From Pogostemon cablin (Eukaryota; Streptophyta; Magnoliopsida; Lamiales; Lamiaceae), in NCBI GenBank assembly GCA_023678885.1, contig CM042985.1:7366985-7430984 (forward strand): a stretch of DNA of 64,000 nt. Reading direction: 5' to 3'. Of the stretch, positions 24,615-35,480 are shown in pieces (position 1 is the stretch's first letter; every line of letters starts with the position of its first letter). A program made the translations under genes and the position numbers. The notes under the pieces are model-generated. The model was not told the DNA's origin. It was given only the letters and a program-made list of their open reading frames with translations, and did not search any database.

Positions 24615-24870
24615 TACTCCGTTCAATAGAAGTTGACACACTTTTTTTTTTGTCCCATTAAAGTTGACACATTTTCTTTTTAGTACATGAGACCCACTAA
24701 AAAACAATTAATTTATACTCATGGAGCCCACATACCACCTCTAATACAACTACCTACTCCACATTAAATATCATTTCTCTCACTTCACTTTACTTCACTT
24801 TACATTAAATTATTATACTCTTTAATCTCCGTGCAAAAAAAATACCAACTTCTCCGGACAAGAGTAATAT
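24615..24870 (-). mobile_element. Eroded Stowaway-type MITE
   Basis: The left end ACTCCGTTCAATAGAAGTTGACACA and body motifs TGAGACCCACTAAAAAA and CTACTCCACATTAAATA look like the inverted form of the family at 224-430 and 6087-6288. The right terminus is no longer clean, so the end is approximate. Confidence 0.5.
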
Positions 24871-25388
24871 ACTCTGTATATCTAAAGCGGTCTTGAATGG
24901 AGGGGGAAGAAAAAGTTACTTATTTCTAATATTTAACTAACAATTTGCAAAATGATAATGTTTTTTTAATTAAAAAATTAGCATGTATATTTAGAGTCCT
25001 AGCAAACAGTATTATAACTGTGGGCTAACAATAATATTCGAATTGAAAAAAAAATAAAAATAGAGTAACTAATTAAAAGACTTGGAATTCAGTTGATATA
25101 TGATGGTCCATTATATATATAATGCTTGAACTCCGCATGATGATAATATAAATAACTTTTCTTTAAATTGATAAAATTAAATATTCAGGTCCAATTTAAT
25201 TTTTCTTTATTTAAAAAAAACTTAATATAATTAAAAAAATAGTAATAAGAGGTGTAGTGTGTAATTGGGTTAATTCTTTATAATACATAGATTATTTTAA
25301 TCCAAAAAATTATTAACAGCACTAATATTATTTTTTGTACGGTAGATCAAAACGTTTTTTATACCATATAAGTTAGTACCTCCCAACA

Positions 25389-25600
25389 TACTCCCTCCGC
25401 TTTTAAGAGTTTTATTTTTTCATCTTGGATGTTCGCCTTCATGGGTTTCATTTCCTTTCTTATCCACACACATCTACTAATACAATTAAAAAATAAAATT
25501 CATATCTTTAATAATATCACTACCTACTACACATTAAATAATAATACTTTTTAATCCAAGTGCAAAAAGCAAATAATACCCTTAAAGATAGCCATACAAG
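25389..25600 (-). mobile_element. Eroded Stowaway-type MITE
   Basis: Begins ACTCCCTCCGCTTTTAAGAG and carries CATCTTGGATGTTCGCC and CTACTACACATTAAATA, the complement of body motifs in the family at 224-430 and 6087-6288. The right terminal repeat is lost, so the boundary is approximate. Confidence 0.55.
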
Positions 25601-25796
25601 GCCTTCCTAAAACAACAGATAGCATCTCCACAGCGACAGAAAATTAGGATTTAGTTGGGCTTTTATAAGATTATTTGTAGGGAATAATTAGTGATTGTTT
25701 GGTCCAAAAAAGCATAGAAATTTATGAATTGTAAGAATGGGAATCGGTGATTATATATTGATTTATTTATTTTTATTATAACTATATATAAAAGAG

Positions 25797-25818
25797 CCCC
25801 CCCCCCCCCCCCCCCCCC
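25797..25818. repeat. Homopolymer C22
   Basis: Twenty-two consecutive C residues in an otherwise AT-rich context. The complement is a G22 tract able to form G-quadruplexes. Exact length in a genome assembly is uncertain. Confidence 0.9.
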
Positions 25819-27489
25819 AAACAACCTTCATGTATATTCCATGTCTAAACCCATTTCCATAAAATGTTGACTCCTGCCACCCTTGTCCATACTCTGCACA
25901 TATGATCTCTTTTTTTTTAATTCTTTTATATATTTTAAAAAATCATTTTCCGACCATATTAATTAAACATGTATATACCATAACATATTTGATTATAAAA
26001 TAAAGTGAAAATTGGTTGAATTCGTCATTTTTAAAAAATTAAAGCACGTAAATTCGATTGTAATATCTTTAGATGAAAGAAAAAGACAGTTGTGGGGTCC
26101 AGTATCAAAAGGTTGTGGGGGCATTAATGGGAATGCAATACCATACTACTAATCCAAAGCTTAAAAATTTAATGAAAATTCAATTAAATTAAACTCGGTA
26201 TTAAAGGTGGAATAGGTCGCCTCAATTAATTAACCACCAACTTATCAGAATTGTATGTATATGGCATTCAAAAATAAGATTAATAAAATTTTCTACTCCC
26301 TTCTTCCTAAATCTATACTTTGGCCTTTTTTTTTTTCTTGAGGTTAATTAAGAAAACTATTTTTTTATTTACTTTATTAATTTTGAGATAATTTAATAAT
26401 TTTATGTAAATATAAATTAAGTCTTTGTTATAATAATTTTTAAATTTATCATAAATTTATTTTTTTGGCACATGCATTTTAGATTTGACGAAAAAATAAA
26501 TATGAATATAAGCACGGGGAGTAGTAAAATTTGGAGTGGGAATAGGCCGACTGAATTTTCCGTTTTATTAATTTAATGTTATATTCTGAATGAAACGTAG
26601 GACATAGATAAAATTTATATCTTAAAAGAAAAATATCAAATCTTAAAAATAATATTAAAATATTTCTAATAATGAAAATATAATATAACTCTGCATCAAG
26701 TTTGTGTTATAGGGGGTTGCATTGTTTTGGTGCATGAACAGCCAAAGCCCCTACAACTGAATGATTATTAAACTTTACTTTAGACAAACAACTCAAAAGT
26801 GGCTTTACTTTAGCCCTACCTCTTCCCTTATCTACAACAATTTCCTTGTGTGAGGAATAAAATTGTGGACTACATTTAACATTCTACTCAAAATTAAATT
26901 AATAATAAACATAAAAGGAATAATAAAAGGTAGAAGAGAAGAAGACCAAATGTTTTATTTCCTTTTTATGTTCATATCTTGGATTTGCAGACCTGTCAGA
27001 GAGAATATATGTGGTAAACTAAGTGAAACCTAAATATACAGATTATAACTATAAACATTTCCTTCTTTTATGATCAGTTGCCCTTTTTCTTTACATATAC
27101 TTATATAAATAAAACTAGGTAAATCAATATTTCAATTAGTTGACAATAAATTTCACCTAAAGCAATATTATTATTAGGCAAAGTACCGTTTAAATGGTGA
27201 AATATTATTAATATTTTTATAATAATAATAATAATAATAATAATAATGGTTTAGGATTTTTTTTTGGTTTATTGCATTTTTATTTATAAATTTATTATTA
27301 ATTCATTTAAAATTAAATGGCAAACACTTGCGTGAGATCATCTCTCCAAATAACTTCTTTAGGAAGGATAATAAGTAATAACATTTTAATAAAAAAAATA
27401 TTCAAGATAAATGAAAAGTAATAATGATCCAATCAGTGGCGGATCCATGAAATTTTTTTCGAGGGTACGACATGTAATTATAAAAATAT

Positions 27490-27741
27490 TACTCCTTCGT
27501 AAGTAACACGTGTTTTTTGCATGCATAGATTAAGAAAAATTAATTTTTATATTTAAAGTTGCTTAGATGTGTGTAAAAAATGAGTATTTTAGATAATTTA
27601 ATGAAAATATGTATAAAGTTATTGAAATATGTGTAAAAAATGATATTATTGAGATGTATTTCTACCATTTTTAGAAACATATATTTGTGATGAGGCGGAT
27701 CAAAAGAAAAGTGTGAAGTAATTAGAGGGACGGAGGGAGTA
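27490..27741. mobile_element. Stowaway MITE nested in the hAT MITE
   Basis: The ends CTCCTTCGTAAGTAACACG and GGGACGGAGGGAG are inverted, with TA on both sides (27490-27491 and 27740-27741). Because it interrupts the element at 27434-28060 it must be the younger insertion. Confidence 0.8.
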
Positions 27742-27996
27742 TTTGATATTCAAAATCGTATAATAATTAAATAACACTCTAAAATTATAATTATTGTTGA
27801 CACCATCTATTTTTATTTGTAAAAAACAATGTAAGACATTATTATTATTATGAATTTATAGTGTAAATTTATTAAAAATTATGATAAATTGTGTATAAAT
27901 TTGTGTTAATTAAATAATTTGAGGGTACAAATTAATTAATATATAACTATTTATACGTATAAATATATATAAAAATTTTTAAAAAGAAATTAGAGG

Positions 27997-28032
27997 TGGG
28001 GGTTGGGGGTTTGGGGGGGGAGGGTTTGGGGT
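27997..28032 (+). repeat. G-quadruplex-forming tract
   Basis: Successive runs G5-TT-G5-TTT-G7-A-G3-TTT-G4 fit a canonical intramolecular quadruplex motif with short loops. It lies inside the right arm of the hAT MITE. Confidence 0.8.
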
Positions 28033-28068
28033 ACAGCCGTACCCCCTGTATCCGCCACTGGATCCAAT

Positions 28069-28611
28069 GAATTATTTCATGAATATTTCGTAGTGTAAAT
28101 ATATAATGATAACATTTTTAATAAAAATTGATAACATCATTTAATAAAAACTAATTACAATTCAAGAAAACGTAAAATCGGTCTCTTGAGGGTTGCCGAA
28201 ATTAAATTGATCCATTTGAATATATGAAAATGTATACTATATACAATTTACACTTATAAGTTACTATATGTTTTTATCATTTATTCTCTTTTATGATGGT
28301 TAACATCAAATCAATTCAATACAATTAAAATTAAAAGAATAAATTCATATATAAGAGCCCATGATATTTGTATTTATGTATACAAGAGACTATCAAATGC
28401 AACAACAACCCAAAAAAAAAAAAAGTACACTCCATATATATATATAGGATGTTAGCTTGGTGATCAAAGATGTTAACTTATACATAGATACAGTTACATA
28501 TAATGAGTTACAAAGAAAGATTATTACTACTATATACTATATACATATATGAATTAATTACTACTAGTAAATATATATAGTAATTAAAGTGAAGAATTTT
28601 AATAATGAGTA
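28069..28611. other. Intergenic DNA and probable 3' UTR of the OVATE gene
   Basis: AT-rich. The last roughly 150 bp before 28612 are probably the 3' UTR of the minus-strand OVATE gene. Nothing else recognised. Confidence 0.45.
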
Positions 28612-29607
28612 CTAGAGTTGGAAGTGAGGCATGTTGAACCAAATTTGCTCGAACGCCTTGATTATGTGGGGATGATACTGGTTGGAATTGAGAGAGAGAT
28701 AACACGCCAGCAGATCTTCTAGATCCTTCGACGAACTCATCCTGTTCTCCACGATCATCTCCACCATTGATTCCATGAAATCCCTTTCTGGATCCAGAGA
28801 AGCTTTCACCATCGCAAAACTCTCCGAGTAGAATTTCCCCTTCTTCCTCACACTTTTCCGCCCACTCTTTTCCCCCTTCTTCCGCCGGATTTTCACCCCG
28901 CCGGACCTCGAAACCGATCTCCGGCCGCCGCCGGGAGTCTTCCTCGCCGGAAAATTGGCGGACGGCGACGAGTTCCTGACCTTCGCTTGTAATTTCGTCG
29001 CGATCGGAGGAAGATCCGGATCCGGTATCACGTCGAGTTCTGTATACCCGTTGTACGAGGGTGCGTACGACGACGTTTCGTCGACGTTGATTATGATGTC
29101 GCTGGCGGAAGAGCTGCTCATCAGCTTGGACCGATCACGGCAGTCGAATGAATCTCCATCATCATCGTCGTCATCATCATTGGACTGATCGAATTCCGAC
29201 AGGGATTCCAGGAAATCCTGATCGTCAGAGGAAGTAGGGCCATCCAAACCATTCTGAATTCGAAATTCTTTTCCCACAGGGTTGTCGGGATCAGGAGTGA
29301 CTTTCCTTGGAGATGGCATGTATACGGTCTTCCTTTTCGATTTTGATTTTCTGGGAGGGTCGAAGGGGAAAGGGGTGTCGAAGAGCTTGGGATTGGAGGG
29401 AGAATTGCAGAGGTTCTTGTCCATTCTGAGGGAATCAGAGGTGTAATAGAAAGATCTTCTTGGATTGGTGATGAAGGTGGTTGAAGATGGGAGGTTTTTC
29501 TTGACAGTGTGAGAAGGGTTCTGGTTTTTGAGTTTGCTCATATCTCTCAGCTTGTAAAACCAGGCATTTGGCATCATGTCTGATAATCTGAACCTGTAAT
29601 TTCCCAT
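28612..29607 (-). CDS. OVATE family protein, OFP1/2/4 type, 331 aa, intronless
   Basis: A transcriptional-repressor-type protein expected in the nucleus. The N terminus MGNYRFRLSDMMPNAWFYKL is the conserved start of the OFP1/OFP2/OFP4 clade, which supports the ATG at 29607. Basic nuclear-localisation-like clusters occur at about residues 86-92 (KSKSKRK) and 238-256 (RRKKGEKSGRK...). An acidic Asp run lies near residue 145. The OVATE domain fills about residues 263-325 (SFAMVKASLDPERDFMESMVEMI ... DLEDLLACYLSLNS ... AFEQIW). OFPs of this clade repress target genes, bind TALE homeodomain proteins and influence cell elongation and organ shape (family knowledge). Being single-exon is normal for the family. 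A second OVATE gene starts 2.8 kb away on the other strand, giving a divergent pair. Confidence 0.93.
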   Translation of the reverse strand: MGNYRFRLSDMMPNAWFYKLRDMSKLKNQNPSHTVKKNLPSSTTFITNPRRSFYYTSDSLRMDKNLCNSPSNPKLFDTPFPFDPPRKSKSKRKTVYMPSPRKVTPDPDNPVGKEFRIQNGLDGPTSSDDQDFLESLSEFDQSNDDDDDDDGDSFDCRDRSKLMSSSSASDIIINVDETSSYAPSYNGYTELDVIPDPDLPPIATKLQAKVRNSSPSANFPARKTPGGGRRSVSRSGGVKIRRKKGEKSGRKSVRKKGKFYSESFAMVKASLDPERDFMESMVEMIVENRMSSSKDLEDLLACYLSLNSNQYHPHIIKAFEQIWFNMPHFQL

Positions 29608-30206
29608 TGATCAAAATTGAAGGTTTAGCAGATGCTGAAGTGAGAGAATGTATGTGTGTATGGAAAGTGAGAGTTAGAGAGGTAGTATGAATATGATGTT
29701 GAGGTGGTGTGTGTGTTTATAATGGAGTATTTAGTACAGTGGATTAAGAAATGAATATTTAAATAATTCTTGTGAATAAATAAAATAATAATTGGAGAAA
29801 TTGGGTCCACAAGGGAGCATGCATGAATGCAAGTGGAGGCAACAAAGCCCAGGTTTTGCTGCTGCCCTGCCTTTTCTAACCACACAAACTGCATTTTATT
29901 TTTCTTTCTTTCATCTTTATTTTTATTCAATATTTTTTTCTTAAAATGTATCTCATGTATATATATAATTAATGATGTATATTTATATAATATGATGAGT
30001 AAATATGTATTGATGACATTGAACTGTGTTTGATTTGGAAAAAATATAGTGGGGCTTGTGTGTTTTGCAATGTGATCATCAATCAGAAAAATAGGAAATG
30101 TCTAGAGAGAGAAGTACCATTATTTTCAAAAGCCATACACCATACCCCATCCATGATCACTATATAAATTATTTCAATATTTTTTGTTAAATAAGTACAG
30201 TAAGAA

Positions 30207-30239
<33 letters not shown>

Positions 30240-32382
30240 TTTTTTAATTTAGTTTAATATTTTCTTTTAAACTAATTGAAGGAAATCAATTTATCTATCA
30301 CCTATAATATTTCATGTTATTTTGTATTTATATATAGTGATATGTAAGAAATGGAAGAAAATTTATTCTTGTGTAGGGTTTATGCTTTAGTTTTGGGTTA
30401 TTATTTTGCATGATATTAATACGTTAAATGATATAGAAAATTCAAATTGTTTTTTGGTAACAATCTCATAAGAAAGCATTTCAAATGCAAAAAAATTCCT
30501 CACTTCATCCTGAAATAGTTTGCTCAATTTCCTTTGCAGAGGGAGTATAACTATATATTAAGAGTTTTTTTTAATTATTATTATTATTGCAAAATTGGAT
30601 TTGTAAATTATATATTAATTAATTTGGCTGTTTTCCCTTGCATAAAGTTGACAAGGATGATCTTTTTAGGCAATAATTAGGAGCAAATGTTGGTTAGTTG
30701 ATTACAAAGGATCTTGCATGATGATGTGGATTAAAAGCATAGTTGTGTGGCATGATTGAGTTGTAATAATGGGGTATGATGTAATGAAATTAATTAATGT
30801 GTAGAAAAGGGCATATGTGACTAAGAAAGAGCTGTATTTTTTCCAAAATTGAGTGCTTCACAAATGATGGATGCCTACACGTTTGAACTGTATAAACTTC
30901 ATTTCTCATTCTCATGCTTTGCAACCTCATGTATCACCATTCCCCACTTCTTTTAATTAAATACTTATTTTTATTTTATTTTAATATCATCACATAAATA
31001 AAGATACATACATATAATAATATCCACAGTGATGTTCTAATTATAAAATGATATTGTACCACATTCCATGTGTAACTATCCTACAAGGATGTTCATAGAA
31101 CACTAAACTAAAGGATGGAGTTTGAAATATGTACCAAAATATGGTTGAAATATTCACTTTTTTTTTTCTTTTTATCACATGATTTATTCTATAAAATCCC
31201 ACTTCCAATTTTTGTGCTATTTTGTTCCTTCTCCAACCACAAATATAGTAGAATTAACATTGTTTAATGAATCAATTGATAGAAGAAGAACTAAAAATGT
31301 TCAATCATGATTTTCGAACACTACCAAATACCCCCATTTGATGTGATATAAAGTTCCTTCTACTTTTTTTTTTCCCTTCTCTTAGATGTTCAATCTTTTG
31401 TTCAACAAACTAATTGGGCTTTTTAAAAAACGCTGTCAAGTTCTGGCCCAAATTTGTGATTCAAACTGCATTAAAAGTATCCATTCCATCCTCACACGAC
31501 ACACGTACAAGTTTACATTCTAGATTTTCTAGGGAAAAAACAAATTAATTTTTTGGCAAAGACTTTTGTACAACCTTCAATTGGTACCATACAACCTCCT
31601 TCCTTTACCTCTAGTGTGTGTTTTCCTCTTTTTTTTTTTAATTGTTGCTGTACATTACTATTTTTTTATTTTTTTATTTTAGGGATGTAATAGTAATTTT
31701 ACCCTTGTGGTTTAGGGTATAATTATCCCCTAGGGTTTAGGGTATAATTATAATTTTACCCTTGTGATTTAAGGTATAATTATCCCCTAGGGTTTAGGGT
31801 ATAATAGTCATTTAAATAAAATAAATTTAAAAATAAAATAAAAAACAACCTTAATGAAAGTAATGAAAGAGCAGGAACTAATTAAGAAGAGTGGGGACCA
31901 AGATTGTACCAATTCAATTCGTACACCCGGTTTTACCCTAGTCCATCTCTAATTTTTTAGTGAACCATTCATAATCTTCATATTTCATCAGTCTTTATAA
32001 TGAAAATTTTATACTCCACATTTTAGAAGAAAATATTACAGCGGATGCACGATAAACAACTCAACCAACATACTTATTGGAATTTAATCTCGTATATAAT
32101 AGGATTGTTAAGCAAATGGAGAATTAAATAATCCTTTGGGACGGCTGAAGTTGTGGAGTGGCATTATCCCAATTAGACCAAACGTGAAATCCACAAAAAC
32201 ATACTTTTTAGTTTTTACATCTTTCCTTGCGCCTTTATATAACAAATGTCGCAAAGACAACATATTCATCACATTAACACTTCCTACCCCACCCCCCAAC
32301 AACTGTGTGTGTTTATTTTCTCAAGGAAGAAGCAATAATCCTTCATTACCACTCATCCTTCTCAAATCATTAAACAAAATAA
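29608..32382. promoter_or_regulatory. Divergent intergenic region between two OVATE genes
   Basis: The minus-strand OVATE gene has a TATA-like TTATAA at about 29716-29721 (CATTATAAAC on its strand), some 110 bp before its ATG. The plus-strand OVATE gene has TTTATATAAC at about 32233-32242, 140 bp before its ATG. Between them lie a short (TA)n run at about 30217-30240 and the TTTAGGG-containing tandem repeat. No gene or transposon terminus was recognised. Confidence 0.5.
31682..31806 (+). repeat. Tandem duplication carrying interstitial TTTAGGG motifs
   Basis: Two related units of about 59 bp each contain TAATTTTACCCTTGTG, then a TTTAGGGTATAATTA or TTTAAGGTATAATTA phrase, then ATCCCCTAGGGTTTAGGGT. 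TTTAGGG is the plant telomere unit, but here it occurs singly, not as a head-to-tail telomeric array. It lies 0.6-0.7 kb upstream of the small OVATE gene. Confidence 0.75.
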
Positions 32383-32943
32383 ATGAATCTAGCTTCCTTC
32401 AAATGCAAACTTCTCAAACCATGCAAGAAAATACTACACCTCTTCAAATTCAGGCTCCACAGGAAACTCTCTATAAAATCTCTTCGTTTTCGCCATCATC
32501 GGAGACCCAAACTCAACAACAGCACTGCACACGAGGGCCGTTTCCCCAAAATACGTTCCATTTTTCACTCTCTGAGAAAAACGAGAGAGATGGACCGAGT
32601 GTCGGAGCTCAAGAGTTTTTCCGATGCAGGGTTTCAGAAAGCACCCTACTCCTCACCCATCACCCCGGCGTATGTTAGATTGAGTGCGGTCAATAGAAAG
32701 GAAGTACCGGGTCAGGATGATGTTGATGATGCATGTAGGAGCTTCGAGAACTATTTGATAGAGATGATCGTGGAAGAAGGGAAGGTGAGTGATTTGGTGG
32801 ACGTTGAAGAGCTTCTCTACTGCTGGAACAATCTCAGATGTCCGGTGTTCACTGATTTGGTGTGCCGATTCTACGTGGAGCTATGCAAGGATTTGTTTTC
32901 CGACAGCAGAGAGAACGAAATGAAACATCCAAGGCTCTTCTAA
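32383..32943 (+). CDS. Small OVATE family protein, OFP17-like, 186 aa, intronless
   Basis: The first about 60 residues are strongly basic (KPCKKILHLFKFRLHRKL, then RFRHHRRPK), consistent with nuclear localisation. An OVATE domain covers about residues 116-172 (CRSFENYLIEMIVEEGKV ... DVEELLYCWNNLR ... DLVCRFYVELCKDLF). The short length and the CRSFENYLIEMI signature match the OFP17 subgroup rather than OFP1/2/4. The start is the ATG at 32383; no upstream in-frame ATG is close. It converges with the DUF641 gene, whose stop is 450 bp away. Function in the subgroup is little known; transcriptional repression is a family-level inference. Confidence 0.85.
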   Translation: MNLASFKCKLLKPCKKILHLFKFRLHRKLSIKSLRFRHHRRPKLNNSTAHEGRFPKIRSIFHSLRKTREMDRVSELKSFSDAGFQKAPYSSPITPAYVRLSAVNRKEVPGQDDVDDACRSFENYLIEMIVEEGKVSDLVDVEELLYCWNNLRCPVFTDLVCRFYVELCKDLFSDSRENEMKHPRLF

Positions 32944-33392
32944 GGTAAATGGAATGGGTTTCTATGACAGGTGTGGTATTTTTTCCAATGTAAAATGAAA
33001 TGTCTTCAATGTATAATGAAATGTCTTATGATCCAACATCTACTTAATAACAAGAACATTGCTCTTAAACAAACTACCAGAACACATAGATATGCACCAC
33101 AAAAAAGGCGTAGAACGCGAGCCAGCATGGGGCAACTCACATGAAACATATATAAAGGATAACATTTGTGCATATGAGATAAAATCATGAGAACATATGG
33201 CACAACAAAGCTTGATTGTATTTACAGATCAAAGCCATAGCAGTATATATTCAACCAAGGCCTTGAGGATGGCAGTAACTATTTTTTGCACTAAGCCAAG
33301 CTGAAGGTTAATCAGCTGTAAGGCCATAACTGAAAGCAAAAAGTAGAAGATATTATAACAAACAAAGACTAATATGTTTAAAACAGCTCCTC
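32944..33392. other. Convergent 3' region between OVATE and DUF641 genes
   Basis: Shared 3' UTR space of two converging genes. No further open reading frame is credible. Confidence 0.5.
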
Positions 33393-34742
33393 CTAGTGTG
33401 TTCCACTCGAGACCCTGCCCGTGGACACATATACTTGAGACCTAATTAATGTCTCCCCTAGCTTAAAACCGGGCATCACCATGAACTCAACTTTGTATCT
33501 TTCTGGATCTATATCCAGAGTAACGAACTCCTTAAGATCATCAAGAACCTCCATATAAACATCTGAGAACCCACTTCCTTGTTTCACACCAAACATCTCT
33601 GCTTTAGGCTCAATAAAAGCAATCAAGGCCTGCAAATACCAAACGCATCTCGCCATTCTAACAAATGCACGGTAAAACGGGGTATATGGATGAATCCCAT
33701 TAGCCACGAAATTCCTGTGGTCCAAATTACCGAAAAATGATTCTTCCATCTTGGGGTGAACTACGAGCAGATACTTTGTTCTGCAAAACTTGGCAAAACT
33801 AGATTGTGGATCTTCCATCAAAGCAACAATAGGGTCATCCAATTTCACTATGTTCCCCAAGAAACAAGGCTGTACTGAAAAACCATGAAACATCCTTCTA
33901 GCTACATAAGCTTCTAAAGCATATTTCTTGTGAGACCTCTTTGTATACACAACAGATGCCTCTATTGCATTAACAACCTTGTCTAGATCCCAATCCGAAA
34001 TTTTCATCAGGGCAATTAACAGCTTCGCAAAATCATGAATAGCTTTTCCAACTGCCTTGACAACATTCTCCAAGGAATGATTACTTAAACCCGCAAATCT
34101 TTCCCTCTCTCGCTCCTTAATCTCTTCAGCCAACTTTGAATTCCGCATTTCCAACTCTCGAAGCTTCCAACGCAAATTGGCTACTTCCTTGTCCTTACTT
34201 TTAGCTTGAGACTTCAACATCTCCAAAGCCCTCTCCTTAACCTGAATTTCAGCAAGCAAAAGAGCTGAACGCGCAGAAACCGAATTGGCCTCCTTCAATA
34301 GCTTCTCCTTACAAGCCTTCTTGATTGTGCAGAGAGATTCGAGCCAGGATATCACCTCTACATCAGCAGCTCTAATTTTCTCAGGATCATAGGGAATATG
34401 AGCCTCTTGAAGCTTAACGTAAGCTAATTTCAACTCCAAAAGTATGTCAAATAATTTCTTTATCTCCACATGATCGAGTGCATTCCCACTCTTATCTACT
34501 TCGGTAGGCTTCGGATGGACTTTTGTCCCACATTCTTCAACTAAAGATGGAGCATTCTCGCCGTACATTATCGGGTAAACATGACACTGATCTGGGTTTT
34601 CAGGTGTATTAAAGACACCAATAGACCTAAATTTGCGTACTTTGGCAAATCTCGAAACGATGTCTGAAATATTTGAAGGGGGTTTAAGGGGTTTAGAAGT
34701 AGCTGCAAATTCCATCCCCTGCTTATCCGATTCCAAACCCAT
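33393..34742 (-). CDS. DUF641 / GIL1-IRKI family protein, 449 aa, intronless
   Basis: The protein is related to GRAVITROPIC IN THE LIGHT 1 and the IRK-interacting proteins. Residues about 93-150 form the DUF641 region (KKLFDILLELKLAYVKLQEAHIPYDPEKI ... WLESLCTIKKACKEK). A long heptad-like coiled coil follows at about 145-220 (LLAEIQVKERALEML ... LRELEMRNSKLAEEIKERE). The C-terminal conserved domain spans about 220-440 (LENVVKAVGKAIHDFAKLLIALMKISDWDLDKVV ... YALEAYVARRMFHGF). The ATG at 34742 is chosen because the frame upstream has no ATG. A 3' splice acceptor (GATGTAG on its strand, about 34780) suggests a leader intron. GIL1 acts in phytochrome control of gravitropism (family knowledge); the role here is unknown. 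Confidence 0.88.
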   Translation of the reverse strand: MGLESDKQGMEFAATSKPLKPPSNISDIVSRFAKVRKFRSIGVFNTPENPDQCHVYPIMYGENAPSLVEECGTKVHPKPTEVDKSGNALDHVEIKKLFDILLELKLAYVKLQEAHIPYDPEKIRAADVEVISWLESLCTIKKACKEKLLKEANSVSARSALLLAEIQVKERALEMLKSQAKSKDKEVANLRWKLRELEMRNSKLAEEIKERERERFAGLSNHSLENVVKAVGKAIHDFAKLLIALMKISDWDLDKVVNAIEASVVYTKRSHKKYALEAYVARRMFHGFSVQPCFLGNIVKLDDPIVALMEDPQSSFAKFCRTKYLLVVHPKMEESFFGNLDHRNFVANGIHPYTPFYRAFVRMARCVWYLQALIAFIEPKAEMFGVKQGSGFSDVYMEVLDDLKEFVTLDIDPERYKVEFMVMPGFKLGETLIRSQVYVSTGRVSSGTH

Positions 34743-35480
34743 TCGCAACAAAATCCGACTTAACCCAAGATCTGGTTTCTACATCAAGAATTAATCGATT
34801 ATTAAATATCAAGAAACTTGAAAAAAAAAATTAATCCAAAAAAAGAATGGGGGGCTCAATGTGGGGAACCGGAAGCGCCATTCCCGCTACACGAGCTTAA
34901 AAACAAATAGGGTTTCAGGGTTTTTTGAGGTAACTCCGGAATCAAAGGGGACAGAAAGTTAAAATAGGTTTTTGAATTAAAACAAAAACACAAAAGAGCA
35001 TGAGAAAATCAATCAAACGCATCAAATCAATTCTCTTTCGCAACAAAATAGGAGATTGGCGGAGATTCTACAGATTCGCAAGAACAATCAGGTAAAGAGA
35101 AAAGGCAAGAATGTCGAGGGAGTCGTACCGCGGAAGGCTTAATAAGGAGTAGACATTAGTGAAAGTGACGCCGCCGATTCCGACATTGAAGCATGATTTA
35201 AAGGGGAGCTCCGAAATGAGTAGGGTTATAAAGGAAGAGCAGGTGTTGGAGCACGATACGACGTCGTCGCGCTGGACGCAAAATGGGAGTCTGATAGTAG
35301 TACTCATGGCTCTGACAACAAACAGTACACGTTCCAGTGTGTGGGATCTAACGACGTCGTTGAGGGGTATGATTATTTTTAGAGAAAGAAAATGGAACAG
35401 GTGGGAATCTACACGGTGGGAACAGCGACACACGGAAACAGAGATGGCGGAATATTTTTGAAAACTATCCAGGGGCATTT
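34743..35480 (-). promoter_or_regulatory. 5' leader and promoter of the DUF641 gene
   Basis: The region has mixed base composition out to about 35460 and is then AT-rich. Short open frames at 35159-35461 (+) and 35068-35478 (-) overlap each other and show no family resemblance. It is best read as leader/promoter with a probable leader intron. Confidence 0.45.

Larger units (their letters stand above)
23039..27425. other. AT-rich intergenic region with simple repeats and eroded MITEs
   Basis: No coding region recognised. It contains (AAT/ATT)n runs at about 24077-24108 and 24203-24243, an (AAT)n run near 27218-27247, and a 22-base C homopolymer. Two eroded Stowaway-type elements are listed separately. 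The rest shows nothing recognisable. Confidence 0.6.
27434..28060. mobile_element. hAT-type MITE with 8-bp target duplication, host to a nested Stowaway
   Basis: The termini CAGTGGCGGATCCATG and TGTATCCGCCACTG are inverted, and GATCCAAT flanks both ends exactly (27426-27433 and 28061-28068). Length is 627 bp including a 248-bp nested Stowaway. The right part holds a strongly G-rich stretch (27997-28032). No transposase is present. Confidence 0.88.

Noticed and set aside
31682..31806. Telomere relic
   Set aside because: TTTAGGG occurs only as separated single units within a tandem duplication, not as a head-to-tail telomeric array.
33393..34751. Upstream non-ATG (TTG) start of the DUF641 protein
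   Set aside because: The ATG at 34742 three codons downstream is the first normal start; the extra codons probably lie just after a leader-intron acceptor.
35068..35478. Overlapping frames on both strands upstream of the DUF641 gene
   Set aside because: No family resemblance; position and composition fit a leader/promoter.
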